Part shown: positions 52,574 through 61,345 of the stretch, one piece after another
Position numbering within the stretch: position 1 is the first letter of the stretch
Layout: the number at the start of each line of letters is the position of its first letter
From: Gammaproteobacteria bacterium
Lineage (GTDB): Bacteria; Pseudomonadota; Gammaproteobacteria; GRL18
Assembly: GCA_015488755.1 (NCBI GenBank)
Contig: WFNB01000104.1
Coordinates: 62,001 to 126,000, forward strand
DNA: 64,000 nt
Direction: 5' to 3'
Notes under the pieces: model-generated
Seen by the model: only the letters and a program-made list of their open reading frames with translations
What the model was told of the DNA's origin: nothing
Database searches by the model: none
Made by a program: the position numbers and the translations under genes

Positions 52574-54415
52574 TTAGTTGGCGGTCCATAAGCGCTTCGA
52601 TGAATTGACATAAAGTTGTTTATCAATACTACGGGCATAAATAAAGACATCGGATTGTTTATTGATCGCAATGATTTTACTTGCCAAACGTCGGCCTCGA
52701 GCATCAAAACTCACCAATTTTAGCTTTTTAGTGTTTTTACTAATATGCAATCGAGCAGCCTGAAGAGTAGCCGGCAAACTCATCCATGAACGCATATCAG
52801 GTGCCGCCATATCATTGACCGCAGCACCCAGTATATTACCAAAAACACCCAGTTTTTGAGTGGCCTGAGTCACCCCAATGGCACGAGTAATTGCCAAGGT
52901 CATACGCAAGGTACGAAAGGCTTCAGTGTCTTTTTGATGTCTTAAGCTAATGGCTTCAATATCAGCTACAGGTGACAGCCTTGCTAAGCGCTTACCGCCT
53001 GTCGTTTGCACTTCAATGCGTGCTACTTTGGAAGGAACCGGCTCATAAATAGGTAATTTAATAGGTACAATACCACCCTTACCGGTAGAAAAATTATAGA
53101 CTAACATTTTCTTTTCAGGAACAAAGCCATCACCTACCACAACATGCAATAAACGTTTATTACGATAGGACTTTTTGCCTTTCATATCCTTAAGTGCTTG
53201 CTGAATCACCTTACTCTTAGGATTTAATTCCAAGGCTTTTTTATAGGCAATACGAGCATTATCTTTTAGGGAAGGGTCTTTAACACTCTCAAATTCCTGA
53301 ATCATACCCGTTACATAGTAACCAAAGGGGTTAACAAAAGCACTGGGGACTTTGGCTGCAATTTTATCCAGCTTTCTATAACGTGACTTCCAATCACTAC
53401 TTGATGCTGCTTGCTTCTTTGCTTCTTGTTTAGACTCATTAGTTTCTTTTTTGGCTTTATCTACTTTGTCTTTAAACTTTGCTTTTTCCATATTCTGCCA
53501 ATCAATCGCACGGCGAGCTACATTATAAGCCTGACGTTTGCCATCAAGTAAATAGGCAATGGATTTATAGTTAAGCATAAGCACTTTTTCATAACCCTCT
53601 CCTGGATAATTTTGAAATTCTTCATTACCCGTCACGGTCTCTGCGGCAAATGAGGTTAAAGAAGTTAAAAAATCAGAGGTTTTAGAGTCTTTTTGTCGTA
53701 CTTTTAAAATATTTTCAGCATTATCAAAGGATTTAATGGACTTATCTAATTTATTACTATCCAGATATAAGGTGCCCCTTTCCATCCAACGCAATAAACC
53801 AATGTCATTAACCGCTTGCCATTTGGTCTTACCTTTTAAAATTTTAGCTTCACGATCATTGAAGAATTGCTCAATTCCAGCCAAATTACCTGAAACCATC
53901 ATCTGTTTTACTTTTTGAAACTCTTTTGAGTAACCAGCATAGTGAACATTTTGTTTATTCTTTGTTTTACCTACCGAGGCATTGACAGAAGAACCGGTCG
54001 TGTCAGATGAAATAGCCACTTGCTCAGAACTAATGGTCACTAAGGGTTTATAAACCCAGCCTGCCACTAAACCATTAGCACTATCGGCTTCTATCTGTAA
54101 CCAATTACCCTCTGTTGCTAGAATACGAATGCTATCATCTGGAGTGAGTCGCCCCACTTTTTCATTGGATGTTCCAGGGCCAGAACGAACATTAACCGCT
54201 TTACTAACAGAACCGACAGGCACCATCACTTCTTGTGGTTCTTGCTTAACCGGCTCTGGCTGAACAGCGGCTCTTTGAGTCTTAGAAGGTTGCATTAATG
54301 AACGTTGCAGATCATGTGAAAGCTGGTCAAAAAAACCCGCATAAAGGTTTTGTTGTAGCAATATTGCAGCCAATGCGATTGCACTTAGAACAATTTTTTT
54401 ATTATTTTTTTTCAT
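52574..54415 (-). CDS. Exported SH3b protein of the COG3014 type
   Basis: The 613-residue product has a signal peptide (ending near LLQQNLYA), an SH3b domain at about residues 60-130 (KAVNVRSGPGTSNEKVGRLT; NWLQIE) and TPR-like helices at about 185-430. The latter include NYPGEGYEKVLMLNYKSIAY, the signature of COG3014 proteins, and a beta-rich C-terminal third follows. Such proteins are found with ycfL and lpoB in Vibrio and relatives. They are thought to be envelope proteins of unknown role. ATG 54415 was preferred to the GTG three codons before it. Confidence 0.78.
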   Translation of the reverse strand: MKKNNKKIVLSAIALAAILLQQNLYAGFFDQLSHDLQRSLMQPSKTQRAAVQPEPVKQEPQEVMVPVGSVSKAVNVRSGPGTSNEKVGRLTPDDSIRILATEGNWLQIEADSANGLVAGWVYKPLVTISSEQVAISSDTTGSSVNASVGKTKNKQNVHYAGYSKEFQKVKQMMVSGNLAGIEQFFNDREAKILKGKTKWQAVNDIGLLRWMERGTLYLDSNKLDKSIKSFDNAENILKVRQKDSKTSDFLTSLTSFAAETVTGNEEFQNYPGEGYEKVLMLNYKSIAYLLDGKRQAYNVARRAIDWQNMEKAKFKDKVDKAKKETNESKQEAKKQAASSSDWKSRYRKLDKIAAKVPSAFVNPFGYYVTGMIQEFESVKDPSLKDNARIAYKKALELNPKSKVIQQALKDMKGKKSYRNKRLLHVVVGDGFVPEKKMLVYNFSTGKGGIVPIKLPIYEPVPSKVARIEVQTTGGKRLARLSPVADIEAISLRHQKDTEAFRTLRMTLAITRAIGVTQATQKLGVFGNILGAAVNDMAAPDMRSWMSLPATLQAARLHISKNTKKLKLVSFDARGRRLASKIIAINKQSDVFIYARSIDKQLYVNSSKRLWTAN

Positions 54416-54443
54416 AGTTACCACTATTTATTAATATAATTTA

Positions 54444-57185
54444 TTACCAAGCAGGTTGCATAACTCGCTGTTTTGGCTTTTTAATAGGCTTACTTGGTTT
54501 GCGTAGCACATCACCACTAACAGGCGCTGAACCTGATAAAAGTTCTGCACGAGAGCGTGCGCCTTCAACTTCGGTAACCCGAATAGTAGCAATTTTACTC
54601 TCAGCCTGACCAAAAGACTGCCCTGTGTCAGGATCAATCAATGCTTGTCCTGGGCGCATCACAATATAGTGTTCACCTACTTTAAGACCAGAGTCCGCAC
54701 CACGATTCAGATATACTGCACCATCAGCAGAGGAACCCATAACCTTAATGGGATACAACCGAGCTACAATTTTTGCCACCGCACGCGTGCTAAATTGAGT
54801 GATCATTTTACTAATGATCTGAGTGCTATCATTAATACCTTTTAACTTACCATTAATAGTAATTTTTTCAGAGCTGATAATAGCACCTGTGTGCACATCA
54901 ACAATACGGAACGTCCCTTCTACATGCGTCGTGCTAATGACTTGAACTTCATCCATATAGGGTACTTTTTTGCGTTTGGTATCAATATAAAAGTTAATCA
55001 ATTCACCGTGAATCAAATAATCTGCACCGGCTAATTCGCCCAAGCGAGCCTGTATATCACCACCAGAGGCAATGGCTTCAAAGGTTTTTTCATCCAGCAC
55101 CTGATCCACTTCTTCACGCTCCAATAACGTAAAGCGTTTGCTATTATTGAGCCCCATAATAATATCATCCGAAATGCGCTCCAAATGACCGTGGTTAAAA
55201 CGATTAATCACTCTCGCTGAATGATTCAGAGCAATACTGCCCATGGCTAATGTCAAAGATCCTTTATGCGTTGCTACTTGTTTACTGCCAAGCGTGCTAC
55301 TAGAACGTTTTGGTGCACTTTGACGCTCATGAGATGCCACACTACTGCGTTTTGATTTGTTTTTTGCTGTGCGTTTGAGCAAATCACCGCGAGCAATACT
55401 CATTCCTTCAATTTGCTCGCCCTTACTACGGGCATCTTCTACTTCTGTGACCAATAATTTACCGACATAGCTTTCTTCAACACCCAATTGTACTCCTGAA
55501 TCTGGGTCAATAATTGCCTGCCCTGGCTTGTAAATCGCCAGTTCTTCACCAACAAATAAGCCGCCATCATTGCCTCGATTGATATAAATAATACCATTTT
55601 GACTCACATGAGCTGCTTTTATAGGGTATAAGGCATTCATTAACATGAGAACCACCTGTTCTGAATACGCATCGGCTAATTGATCAACCATTTCTGATTC
55701 AGTGACACCGGTATTAATGGCCTGCTCGACAATAATCTTGCGTGATTCAATCACATCACCACTGCGAGCATCAACAATACGCATATTACCGCTAGCCTGA
55801 GCAATACGCTTTTTGAAAACACGATTGGAGCCGGGTAATTTAGTCACTTGTTGTTTATCTGTTAGTGAGGCTAGATTACCATAAACCAAATAGTCTGCAC
55901 CTTTAAGGGTACCCATAGCGCTAGGCACATTTCTATTTTCAGCTAATGCCTGAGCGTATTGTTCATCCAGCAGTTGATCCACTTCTTGACGATCAATTAA
56001 CTGAAAACGCTTCGTTTGTGTGAGGCGAGAAATCATCGTATCGGTAAAAATAGGCACATGTTCTTGTGCTCGCAAGCTGGTTCTAGCTGTTGAGGCATTT
56101 TTTATCAGACCAACCGCCAATCTTGGTATTTTAGGCACCTGTCTCATGCTAGCAGAAGTAGCCGTCTTTTTTATCGCCACAGGGGATTGTTGAGCAACCA
56201 GTGCCGAGCCACTTTTTTGCTCTTCCAATATGGCAAGATCATTAATTTGAAAATGATTACCTGACACTGGTTTTACAATGGCAATGGTTGCTTGCACATT
56301 AACGACTTCAACCATGCCCACTTTGCTTTTTAGACGAGCCAATAATAAGCCACTTTTATTGCGTATTTCTTTACCTTCATTTTCAATGGTATAACGAGCA
56401 CCTTGTTTAATGCCGTCATTGCTACCACGAGAAATAATCAAAGGATCAAGACTGACAATACGTGCAGGAAACGTAACATCAAGAATTTTTGCCGCAGCTA
56501 ATGACGCTAAATGATCATAAAAAGTAAATTCATCTGAATCACTTTCTTTACCCTGAAACAAAGACTCTGATAGCTTTGTTTTAATGCTAGCAGCACCTGC
56601 AACCGTACCATTTTTAGCATCAATGATCCGTAAACGTAAACGGGCATCAACACGATTGGTCTGCACCACTTTACCACTGGTACTATAAGGCACGGCTTTT
56701 TGCTTAAGCGTGCGTTTAAGTTGTTCCAAATCACCCAAAACGATGTAATCAGCACCTACCGTTGTACCCAGCTCTTTGAAGCTTTTTACCACATCGTTAT
56801 AATTACTCCAGTCACTGGTCGCATACACTTCACTGCCTGAATTATCTTTCATGGTCTCTATGGCTTTATCCAGTGTTTTATCCAGCGAATTTTTTTGCAT
56901 TTTCTGACCAAAACGCTGTTCCAGAACGGCGCGTCTTAATGCCTTACGCTCAACCACTGTAAAACGCTGGTTATTACTGAGTTTTTCAATAATGCGCCCA
57001 GCCAATACGTCTGGTAAGCCCACCCGTTGAGAGCCAGTTCTATCCGGTACAAAGTCAGTAAAAGACATCACTGAAATAGTTGCTTTCTCTGCCTTGGCAT
57101 TAGTCTCTGCCATCGCCTGAGTAAATAATGCTGTCATCATCATTGCTAAGGCAATCATTGACAGTGGTTTTATTAAGTGCTTCAT
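54444..57185 (-). CDS. Exported protein with three CsgG/FlgT-like modules
   Basis: The 913-residue product has a signal peptide ending TQAMA and three repeats of the same two-part unit (about residues 35-330, 355-615 and 645-895). Each begins with a CsgG-type half (e.g. DVLAGRIIEKLSNNQRFTVV; VDQLLDEQYAQAL; GADYLVYGNL). The second and third end with an FlgT-like half that reads INRGNDGGLFVGEELAIYKP and LNRGADSGLKVGEHYIVMRP, each followed by a GQA-IDPD-G turn. The modules are diverged, so the duplication is old. Related single-module proteins act at the outer membrane or flagellar base. The role here is unknown. Confidence 0.85.
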   Translation of the reverse strand: MKHLIKPLSMIALAMMMTALFTQAMAETNAKAEKATISVMSFTDFVPDRTGSQRVGLPDVLAGRIIEKLSNNQRFTVVERKALRRAVLEQRFGQKMQKNSLDKTLDKAIETMKDNSGSEVYATSDWSNYNDVVKSFKELGTTVGADYIVLGDLEQLKRTLKQKAVPYSTSGKVVQTNRVDARLRLRIIDAKNGTVAGAASIKTKLSESLFQGKESDSDEFTFYDHLASLAAAKILDVTFPARIVSLDPLIISRGSNDGIKQGARYTIENEGKEIRNKSGLLLARLKSKVGMVEVVNVQATIAIVKPVSGNHFQINDLAILEEQKSGSALVAQQSPVAIKKTATSASMRQVPKIPRLAVGLIKNASTARTSLRAQEHVPIFTDTMISRLTQTKRFQLIDRQEVDQLLDEQYAQALAENRNVPSAMGTLKGADYLVYGNLASLTDKQQVTKLPGSNRVFKKRIAQASGNMRIVDARSGDVIESRKIIVEQAINTGVTESEMVDQLADAYSEQVVLMLMNALYPIKAAHVSQNGIIYINRGNDGGLFVGEELAIYKPGQAIIDPDSGVQLGVEESYVGKLLVTEVEDARSKGEQIEGMSIARGDLLKRTAKNKSKRSSVASHERQSAPKRSSSTLGSKQVATHKGSLTLAMGSIALNHSARVINRFNHGHLERISDDIIMGLNNSKRFTLLEREEVDQVLDEKTFEAIASGGDIQARLGELAGADYLIHGELINFYIDTKRKKVPYMDEVQVISTTHVEGTFRIVDVHTGAIISSEKITINGKLKGINDSTQIISKMITQFSTRAVAKIVARLYPIKVMGSSADGAVYLNRGADSGLKVGEHYIVMRPGQALIDPDTGQSFGQAESKIATIRVTEVEGARSRAELLSGSAPVSGDVLRKPSKPIKKPKQRVMQPAW

Positions 57186-57239
57186 ACGTTATTCCATTTT
57201 TGTTATTCGATAGTCATAAAATCAGCTTAGGCTAATGCT

Positions 57240-58133
57240 TTATTCACGAACAATATCACCTTTTTCAACAGCACCTTCGGTTCCCTTAAGTACTTTTGCG
57301 GTGGTAAACTTAGGGTTCACGCGAGTCACCTTAATCTTACCAATTTCTTCCTCAGCAGAACCTAGATTTTCACCAGTATCTGGGTCAATTAACTCAATAC
57401 CGGGACGAAAGACCTTAAGTACATCGCCTTTTTTCAAGCCACCATCTTTACCACGGTTAATCCAGACTTGATCGCCTTTGACATTAAGCACCTTCATTGG
57501 GAAAACAGCATCCACAAGTTGATCGGTCATCTGAGCGGCAATTTTTTTCGCCATCCGAGTAAAGTGGACGCTATTGGGTACACCACCTTTACTATTCACA
57601 ACTTGTCTTTTGGTCGCAAACGAGGCTTTAAGGTAGAAGGTCGTTTTGATACCCCCTGTTGCGGTGTCAATAATTTGGGCATTGACTTCCAGCATACCAG
57701 AATCAACACGCAAATATTTATGATCCAAGTTAGGCACAGGCTTACTGGATCGGTAAAATTTAAAGTCTTGTACCGTAGGTAAGATCAGAAAATTAGCATT
57801 CTTAATGTGCCCTTCTGCTGCAGCATTACCTGCGGTTAAATCAGACTTCGCAAATTCTTGTTCTTCACGAATATCTTGCAAAACGCCTTTTTTACGACTC
57901 ACTAAGAGAAATTTGCGATTCTTTTGGATAGCAGATTCCATTTCATCCCATAAAGTACCTAAATTAAGGTAGCGTTTAGAGTATTTACTCACACCTTCAC
58001 CAATTTTTGCTTTTTTAATTGCAATCACAGGCTTTGCTCTGGGTGCTGCAGAGGCTGAAAGGCTAATAAAGCAAAAAACTGTCATCAATATTACAGTTAA
58101 TACCAAGGTAAATCGTTTATTATTTTTTTTCAT
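57240..58133 (-). CDS. Exported protein with one CsgG/FlgT-like module
   Basis: The 297-residue product starts at ATG 58133 with a signal peptide ending near SASA. A CsgG-like half (about 40-220) is followed by an FlgT-like end, INRGKDGGLKKGDVLKVFRP and IELIDPDTGENLGSAEEEIG, clearly related to the modules of the downstream triple protein. It lies 54 bases upstream of that gene and is probably co-transcribed with it. Confidence 0.82.
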   Translation of the reverse strand: MKKNNKRFTLVLTVILMTVFCFISLSASAAPRAKPVIAIKKAKIGEGVSKYSKRYLNLGTLWDEMESAIQKNRKFLLVSRKKGVLQDIREEQEFAKSDLTAGNAAAEGHIKNANFLILPTVQDFKFYRSSKPVPNLDHKYLRVDSGMLEVNAQIIDTATGGIKTTFYLKASFATKRQVVNSKGGVPNSVHFTRMAKKIAAQMTDQLVDAVFPMKVLNVKGDQVWINRGKDGGLKKGDVLKVFRPGIELIDPDTGENLGSAEEEIGKIKVTRVNPKFTTAKVLKGTEGAVEKGDIVRE

Positions 58134-58196
58134 CACATCATCCAAAGTTAAATCCATACCTAAAAATTAAATAGGCACACAATCTTAAATAAATTT

Positions 58197-58389
58197 AATT
58201 AACCTGAGTTCTGGATAACTAAACAAGCAACGTATTAATTAGCCTGTATTTGTTACAGAAGTCGCCGTAAATACATCCTTGTAGGCTTCACTTTGGCATC
58301 CATGCCAAAGAGACTTCTTCCACAAACACAGGCTAATCAATACTCTAAAGTTATTTTCAAGACAATCTTATCCAGAGTTCAGGTTAATT
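58197..58389. mobile_element. MITE-like palindromic element, 193 bases
   Basis: Three nested inverted repeats define it. The outer arms at 58197-58218 and 58368-58389 match at 20 of 22 positions. The inner arms at 58238-58263 and 58312-58337 match at 22 of 26. A perfect central hairpin, CTTTGGCAT/ATGCCAAAG, lies at 58291-58310. The middle reads like the CCGTAAATACATCC...GGCATCCATGCC repeats common in gammaproteobacteria. It has no coding capacity and sits between the CsgG-like and caspase genes. Confidence 0.75.
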
Positions 58390-58435
58390 ATTATTAATTT
58401 ATGGTTTTTAATCTATAGCTCTTAATCGCACTATG

Positions 58436-60571
58436 TTAATCGACAGTCCTTACCAAGCGAAAACCAACATGTTCTATTTTCTTATTTTGGGTAAAACCAT
58501 AGCGTGCAGCAGAGCGGTTCTGAGATAAAGTATCTGCCCAGTTACCGCCTTTAACAACTCGTTTATTACCCTCTGACGCCCCGTTAGGATCAGTCGCATC
58601 ACGAGTCGATAAACTGCCGTATTTATCCTGAGTCCACTCCCAGACATTGCCTATCATATCATATAGCATCCATAAGCTAGGCTCTTTCAAGCCAACGGGA
58701 TGTGTGCCACAACGCTTAGCATTAAATTCTTTTTCATCCCAATCATCACAATAACGGCCACCTTTGTATTGCACACCACTATTACCGCTATACCAAGCAA
58801 TTTTATTCAATATGGATGCATGGTTTGCACCTAATAATTCGGCATCACCCATATAGGTCGCTGATTGCGTGCCCGCTCGTGCAGCATATTCCCACTCAGC
58901 TTCTGTTGGCAAACGATAGTGTTGCCCTGTTTGTAAGTTCAACTTAAAAATAAAGCCCTGAACTTCATCCCAGCTGACTCGTTCTACTGGACAATTCACG
59001 CCACAGCCTTTAAAGAAAGAGGGGTTATAACCCATCACTTTTTGCCATTGTGCCTGTGTGACTTCAAATTCTCCTATCCAAAAATCTTTACTTAAACAGA
59101 CCTTATGTGCTTTTTCATCATTCAAACGCCCTTCTTCCAATGGCGAGCTACCCATGGTAAAACAACCTGATTTTACTTGTACAAATGGCATATTAATGAT
59201 CGGCTCAATCTTTTTATTAATAGATTCTACTTGAGGAGGTGCAGAAGCAGAATGAGTGACTGTAAATGTGTTAGCCACGACATCAATAGTTGGAATATCA
59301 TCATTAAGCACTACTTGTTGCATTTCAGGTTCTGGCAATTTAACTTTCTTGATTGCATTTAATGCTGATGCAGTAGAACGTGAATTATTGGCAAGCGTAT
59401 GGCTGGCTTGTAAAGCAAATTGTAAGGCCAAATGTTGTTTCGCTAAAATAGTTATTTTTTTGTTAATGGTATCAAAACCCAATTTGCTGATCTCAATCAC
59501 ATACTCACCCGGTTCAAGACTGAATGTTGCTTTACTAGAACCACGAGGCTCACCATTAATTTTAATGGTGTCACCAAATACATTAGAGCGAATAGTCAAC
59601 ATACCATTACCCAATTGCTTTAATTGTCCTTGTGCTGCCAAACGAAAATCACCTTGAGGAAATTTTTTCAAATAGGCTTCATACAACTCTCTGGAGGGAT
59701 CTTTTTGTATGGCACGCCAATAATCCAGCTCAAATTGATCCGCTGAATAATAGCGTCCTGATGACAATGCTTTCTCTGATTCTGATAATTCCACAAAAGA
59801 GAACTCACCTAATAAGGATGAATTTTCCCAAGGAACTTGCTCCCCTGATGAGTCATGTACAACTGCGACACGAACCTTTTTGAATAATTGCTCAATGGTC
59901 TGATTGGGGATGTCAATATTTTTTAAAATATATTGAGTATAAAGACCGTTATCTCCTGAGCCATCTGCAGCGATACTACCCGGTGCAGTAGCATAAGCAA
60001 TAAATGAGGCTGATGGCGCTTTAATAACAGCCAGGCCCTGCTCATTTTTTGTACCTATATGCTTACTCAAGGGATTATTACGGCAGGCATCTAGAACGAC
60101 AATATTAATCCCATTACCGGCTTGTTCCATTTTTTGTAAGATATCTGATAGCGAAATTGCCTGTTTAATAATATCGTCTTCATCCGTCATATTGGCATTA
60201 ACAGGTATCAAATAATTGGTTCCATCCGCTTGTACACCATGGCCCGCATAATAAAAAAAGCCCACATCCGCTTCTTTAAGTTGCTGAGCAAATATTTGCA
60301 GTCTCTCTTGTATCTGTTCATTGGATTGATCTAATTCGACACTGACATCAAAGCCTAATTTCTCCAACGATTCGGCAATGTCTGAGGCATCATTAACTGG
60401 GTTTTTTAAGGGTGAGCCTGAGTAATTGCTATTACCAATCACTAATGCCACACGCTTTTCAGTAGCATAGGCAGAATTTATTAATAAGCAAAAAGAAAAT
60501 AAGAACAAGAATACGTAAGTACTACTATGTCTCATATTTGATAAAACTTTTATATTAACTGTCATGACCAT
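58436..60571 (-). CDS. Secreted caspase-PEGA-FGE fusion protein
   Basis: The 711-residue product has a signal peptide (FLFLFSFCLLINSAYA) and a caspase-fold peptidase at about 40-260, with catalytic His111 in YYAGHG and Cys163 in LDACRNNP. A PEGA domain follows at about 323-387 (LEPGEYVIEISKLGFDTINK). An FGE/sulfatase-modifying-type domain spans about 463-709 (GCFTMGSSPLEEGR; RLPTEAEWEYAARAG; GNVWEWTQDKYG; RVVKGGNWAD). It should act in the periplasm. FGE-like domains here are more likely sugar- or protein-binding than true formylglycine-forming enzymes. ATG 60571 has AAGG upstream. Confidence 0.9.
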   Translation of the reverse strand: MVMTVNIKVLSNMRHSSTYVFLFLFSFCLLINSAYATEKRVALVIGNSNYSGSPLKNPVNDASDIAESLEKLGFDVSVELDQSNEQIQERLQIFAQQLKEADVGFFYYAGHGVQADGTNYLIPVNANMTDEDDIIKQAISLSDILQKMEQAGNGINIVVLDACRNNPLSKHIGTKNEQGLAVIKAPSASFIAYATAPGSIAADGSGDNGLYTQYILKNIDIPNQTIEQLFKKVRVAVVHDSSGEQVPWENSSLLGEFSFVELSESEKALSSGRYYSADQFELDYWRAIQKDPSRELYEAYLKKFPQGDFRLAAQGQLKQLGNGMLTIRSNVFGDTIKINGEPRGSSKATFSLEPGEYVIEISKLGFDTINKKITILAKQHLALQFALQASHTLANNSRSTASALNAIKKVKLPEPEMQQVVLNDDIPTIDVVANTFTVTHSASAPPQVESINKKIEPIINMPFVQVKSGCFTMGSSPLEEGRLNDEKAHKVCLSKDFWIGEFEVTQAQWQKVMGYNPSFFKGCGVNCPVERVSWDEVQGFIFKLNLQTGQHYRLPTEAEWEYAARAGTQSATYMGDAELLGANHASILNKIAWYSGNSGVQYKGGRYCDDWDEKEFNAKRCGTHPVGLKEPSLWMLYDMIGNVWEWTQDKYGSLSTRDATDPNGASEGNKRVVKGGNWADTLSQNRSAARYGFTQNKKIEHVGFRLVRTVD

Positions 60572-60745
60572 TATGTTATACCTTTAAAGGTGAGAATGCA
60601 CACATAATAATGGGGGCTAATTGTAACAAGATACAAACCAATGAATGTAAGGCTTGTCCTACATATGTCTATTTTTTTAGTAAACCCATCACACTTTAAA
60701 ACAAAACAATGACTCAAACCATACTAAGTATAAAAGAAACAAAGT

Positions 60746-60800
60746 AATTCAGTGATTGTTCATTAATACTAATCTATTATGAGTGAACCATTACTGAATT
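60746..60800. promoter_or_regulatory. Inverted repeat at the start of the glycine-zipper gene
   Basis: Two 17-base arms (60746-60762 and 60784-60800) are complementary at 15 positions, with a 21-base spacer. The right arm ends just before the GAGGAG ribosome site of the plus-strand gene. It could be an operator or a leader hairpin that limits translation. Confidence 0.5.
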
Positions 60801-60814
60801 GAGGAGAACTCATA

Positions 60815-61309
60815 ATGAAGCCAACAATAAAAACACAATCAGTCTCATTTTTAAACCTAAAACTGTATCTTAAAAATAATGTAATACGCATGACTATCGT
60901 GGCATTGGTCTCTCTTAACTTTACCACTTTATCCAGCAATGCACTCGCAGATGAGCAAGATAACATTTTAGGTTCCGTGATCGGTTCAGCAACAGGTGCT
61001 CTTATTGGTTATCAGTTTGGTGGTGGCCATGGTAAGTATGCAACCACAGCATTGGGTGCTGTTGGAGGTTACATTATTGGGGGGAAAATTCAAGACCACT
61101 ACCAAAACAAGGCTGAACCCTATCAGCCAGATTATAGCTATCAAGATAATCAAGCCACTTATATTGGCCAAGATGATTATATGATCAAACAACAAGCCAG
61201 TTACGAGCGTAAAAGGCGCAATAGGATCCGCAATGGTGAAGCGGATCCCTGGGAACAGCCTTATGATATTTCTGAAACACAGACATCATGGGATGATCCT
61301 AATAACTAG
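60815..61309 (+). CDS. Exported glycine-zipper protein
   Basis: The 164-residue product has a signal sequence ending near SSNALA. A glycine-zipper segment with two membrane-like stretches follows (ILGSVIGSATGALIGYQFGG; TTALGAVGGYIIGGKIQDHY), and then a polar tail rich in Tyr, Gln and Asp. Such proteins are usually outer-membrane-associated and often respond to envelope stress. A strong GAGGAG ribosome site precedes the ATG. It converges with gshA. Confidence 0.82.
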   Translation: MKPTIKTQSVSFLNLKLYLKNNVIRMTIVALVSLNFTTLSSNALADEQDNILGSVIGSATGALIGYQFGGGHGKYATTALGAVGGYIIGGKIQDHYQNKAEPYQPDYSYQDNQATYIGQDDYMIKQQASYERKRRNRIRNGEADPWEQPYDISETQTSWDDPNN

Positions 61310-61345
61310 CACGAGCGCATAACAAAACACGCTTATGGCTATTAT

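Noticed and set aside
58436-60571. Caspase protein considered as part of a CRISPR-guided caspase system
   Set aside because: It has a signal peptide and no CRISPR or cas gene is in the window, so a cytoplasmic CRISPR partner is unlikely.
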